From: an uncultured Bacillaceae bacterium
GTDB lineage: Bacteria > Bacillota > Bacilli > Bacillales > Cytobacillaceae
DNA: 5,374 nt
NCBI GenBank assembly: GCA_937995745.1
Contig: CALKIU010000016.1
Coordinates: 1 to 5,374, forward strand
Direction of reading: 5' to 3'
In this document: positions 5,125 through 5,374 of the stretch, in pieces
Numbering within the stretch: position 1 is the stretch's first letter
How the letters are laid out: every line of letters starts with the position of its first letter
Made by a program: the position numbers and the translations under genes
Notes under the pieces: model-generated
Seen by the model: the letters and a program-made list of their open reading frames with translations, nothing else
The model's database searches: none
Told to the model about the DNA's origin: nothing

Positions 5125-5156
5125 CTCGTCCCTATGTTTCATAATTATGGGACGAG
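5125..5156. repeat. Inverted repeat overlapping the cwlD leader
   Basis: CTCGTCCC (5125-5132) and GGGACGAG (5149-5156) are perfect 8-bp complements. Inside, TATG (5133-5136) pairs with CATA (5140-5143) round a TTT loop, leaving ATTAT (5144-5148) bulged, for a 12-bp interrupted stem. It sits 20 bp upstream of the cwlD start codon, next to its ribosome site. No T-run follows on either strand, so an operator or leader RNA structure is more likely than a terminator. Confidence 0.6.
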
Positions 5157-5173
5157 GGGACAAAGTAGAACAA
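5144..5173 (-). promoter_or_regulatory. Weak candidate promoter for cwlD
   Basis: Minus strand: TTGTTC (5173-5168), an 18-bp spacer, then CATAAT (5149-5144), which differs from the sigma-A -10 at one base. The -35 matches only its TTG. The -10 lies within the inverted repeat at 5125-5156, which would suit operator control. It does not fit the sigma-E pattern expected for cwlD, so the true promoter may be elsewhere. Confidence 0.25.
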
Positions 5174-5176
5174 AAA

Positions 5177-5262
5177 CGGCCGGCGGCGGACCTTCCGGCG
5201 GTTCATCCGGCTTATCCGCCGAAGCATCGGGCGGGTCCTCGCCGTTGCCAATCCGCCGGCCG
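5177..5262. repeat. Nested GC-rich inverted repeats
   Basis: CGGCCGGCGG (5177-5186) is the exact reverse complement of CCGCCGGCCG (5253-5262). Between them a second inverted repeat pairs CGGCGG (5196-5201) with CCGCCG (5216-5221). It extends by CTT/AAG (5192-5194 with 5222-5224) past one bulged C. The two could form a stem enclosing a stem-loop. Some pairing is expected by chance in DNA this GC-rich. Confidence 0.45.
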
Positions 5263-5361
5263 AACCGGGCGCCGGGGGTGCCGTCTCTTTTGCGTGCCAG
5301 CCAAGCCGGGCAGGTGCCGGGGCCCGTCTCCGTTCCGCGCGAAGCCGCCGAATCGGGCGCC
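5216..5361 (+). repeat. Three dispersed copies of a CCGAA-CGGGCG motif
   Basis: Copies: CCGCCGAA-gca-TCGGGCG (5216-5233), CCGAACCGGGCGCC (5260-5273) and CCGCCGAATCGGGCGCC (5345-5361). Copies two and three agree at 13 of 14 positions. Copies one and three share 15 bases apart from a 3-base insertion. Spacing is irregular, so this is neither a CRISPR array nor a simple tandem repeat. Confidence 0.45.
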
Positions 5362-5374
5362 TGCTTCTCTCCTT

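Larger units (their letters stand above)
5161..5374. other. GC-rich repeat-bearing block of unknown nature at the right edge
   Basis: From 5177 to the edge my count gives about 145 G+C in 198 bases (~73%), well above the flanking genes. Three frames stay open over most of it: two on the minus strand reaching the edge (stops at 5132-5134 and 5145-5147) and one on the plus strand (open from 5169). This is expected from few stop codons at this GC. The products are rich in Arg/Pro/Ala or Gly/Pro/Asp and I recognise none. The 3' end of a minus-strand gene starting beyond the edge cannot be excluded. The block also contains inverted and dispersed short repeats. Confidence 0.55.

Noticed and set aside
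5216..5361. Possible CRISPR-like or tandem repeat array.
   Set aside because: Only three imperfect short copies with irregular spacing, no constant repeat length and no cas gene in view.

Overview
The window reads as chromosome of an endospore-forming Bacillaceae species. All five long genes are sporulation or regulatory genes whose order and orientations match, as I recall it, the Bacillus subtilis block cwlD-salA-gerD-kbaA-pdaB-rrn, here seen in reverse complement. Coding GC is moderate and the AT-rich intergenic DNA is typical of low-GC Gram-positives. A moderately GC-rich, possibly thermophilic Bacillaceae (Geobacillus or Caldibacillus type) would fit, but the species is not resolved.

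Layout from left to right. Positions 1-204 hold the promoter and leader region of an rRNA operon reading leftwards. It has two tandem sigma-A promoters, an A-tract upstream of each, a 5' hairpin just after each predicted start, and a boxA-type antitermination element; the 16S gene itself lies off the left edge. A 77-residue gene of unknown function (241-474, minus) sits directly upstream of that operon with no visible terminator between. Next comes pdaB (606-1358, plus), with a sigma-E-like promoter, a possible SpoIIID box and a strong terminator. It converges with kbaA (1470-2102, minus), a multi-pass membrane protein of the KinB branch of the phosphorelay. gerD (2252-2941, plus) diverges from kbaA behind a sigma-G-like promoter and converges with salA (2996-4048, minus) on a shared bidirectional terminator. 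A 324-bp gene-free stretch follows with the salA promoter and several inverted repeats, then cwlD (4373-5104, minus). The last ~270 bp hold a palindrome over the cwlD leader and a GC-rich, repeat-bearing block of about 73% GC with no gene I can name.

Functionally, KbaA acts at entry into sporulation. CwlD acts in cortex modification (muramic-delta-lactam) and PdaB in late spore stability. GerD organises germinant receptors in the spore inner membrane. SalA is a Mrp-type P-loop ATPase linked to exoprotease regulation. The rRNA operon is a conserved neighbour rather than a functional partner.

Nothing here is clearly a new defence, mobile or secondary-metabolite system. The points worth a second look are an Asp-to-Asn change in PdaB motif 1, a ~32-residue basic extension on GerD, the duplicated rRNA promoter modules, and the GC-rich repeat block at the right edge.
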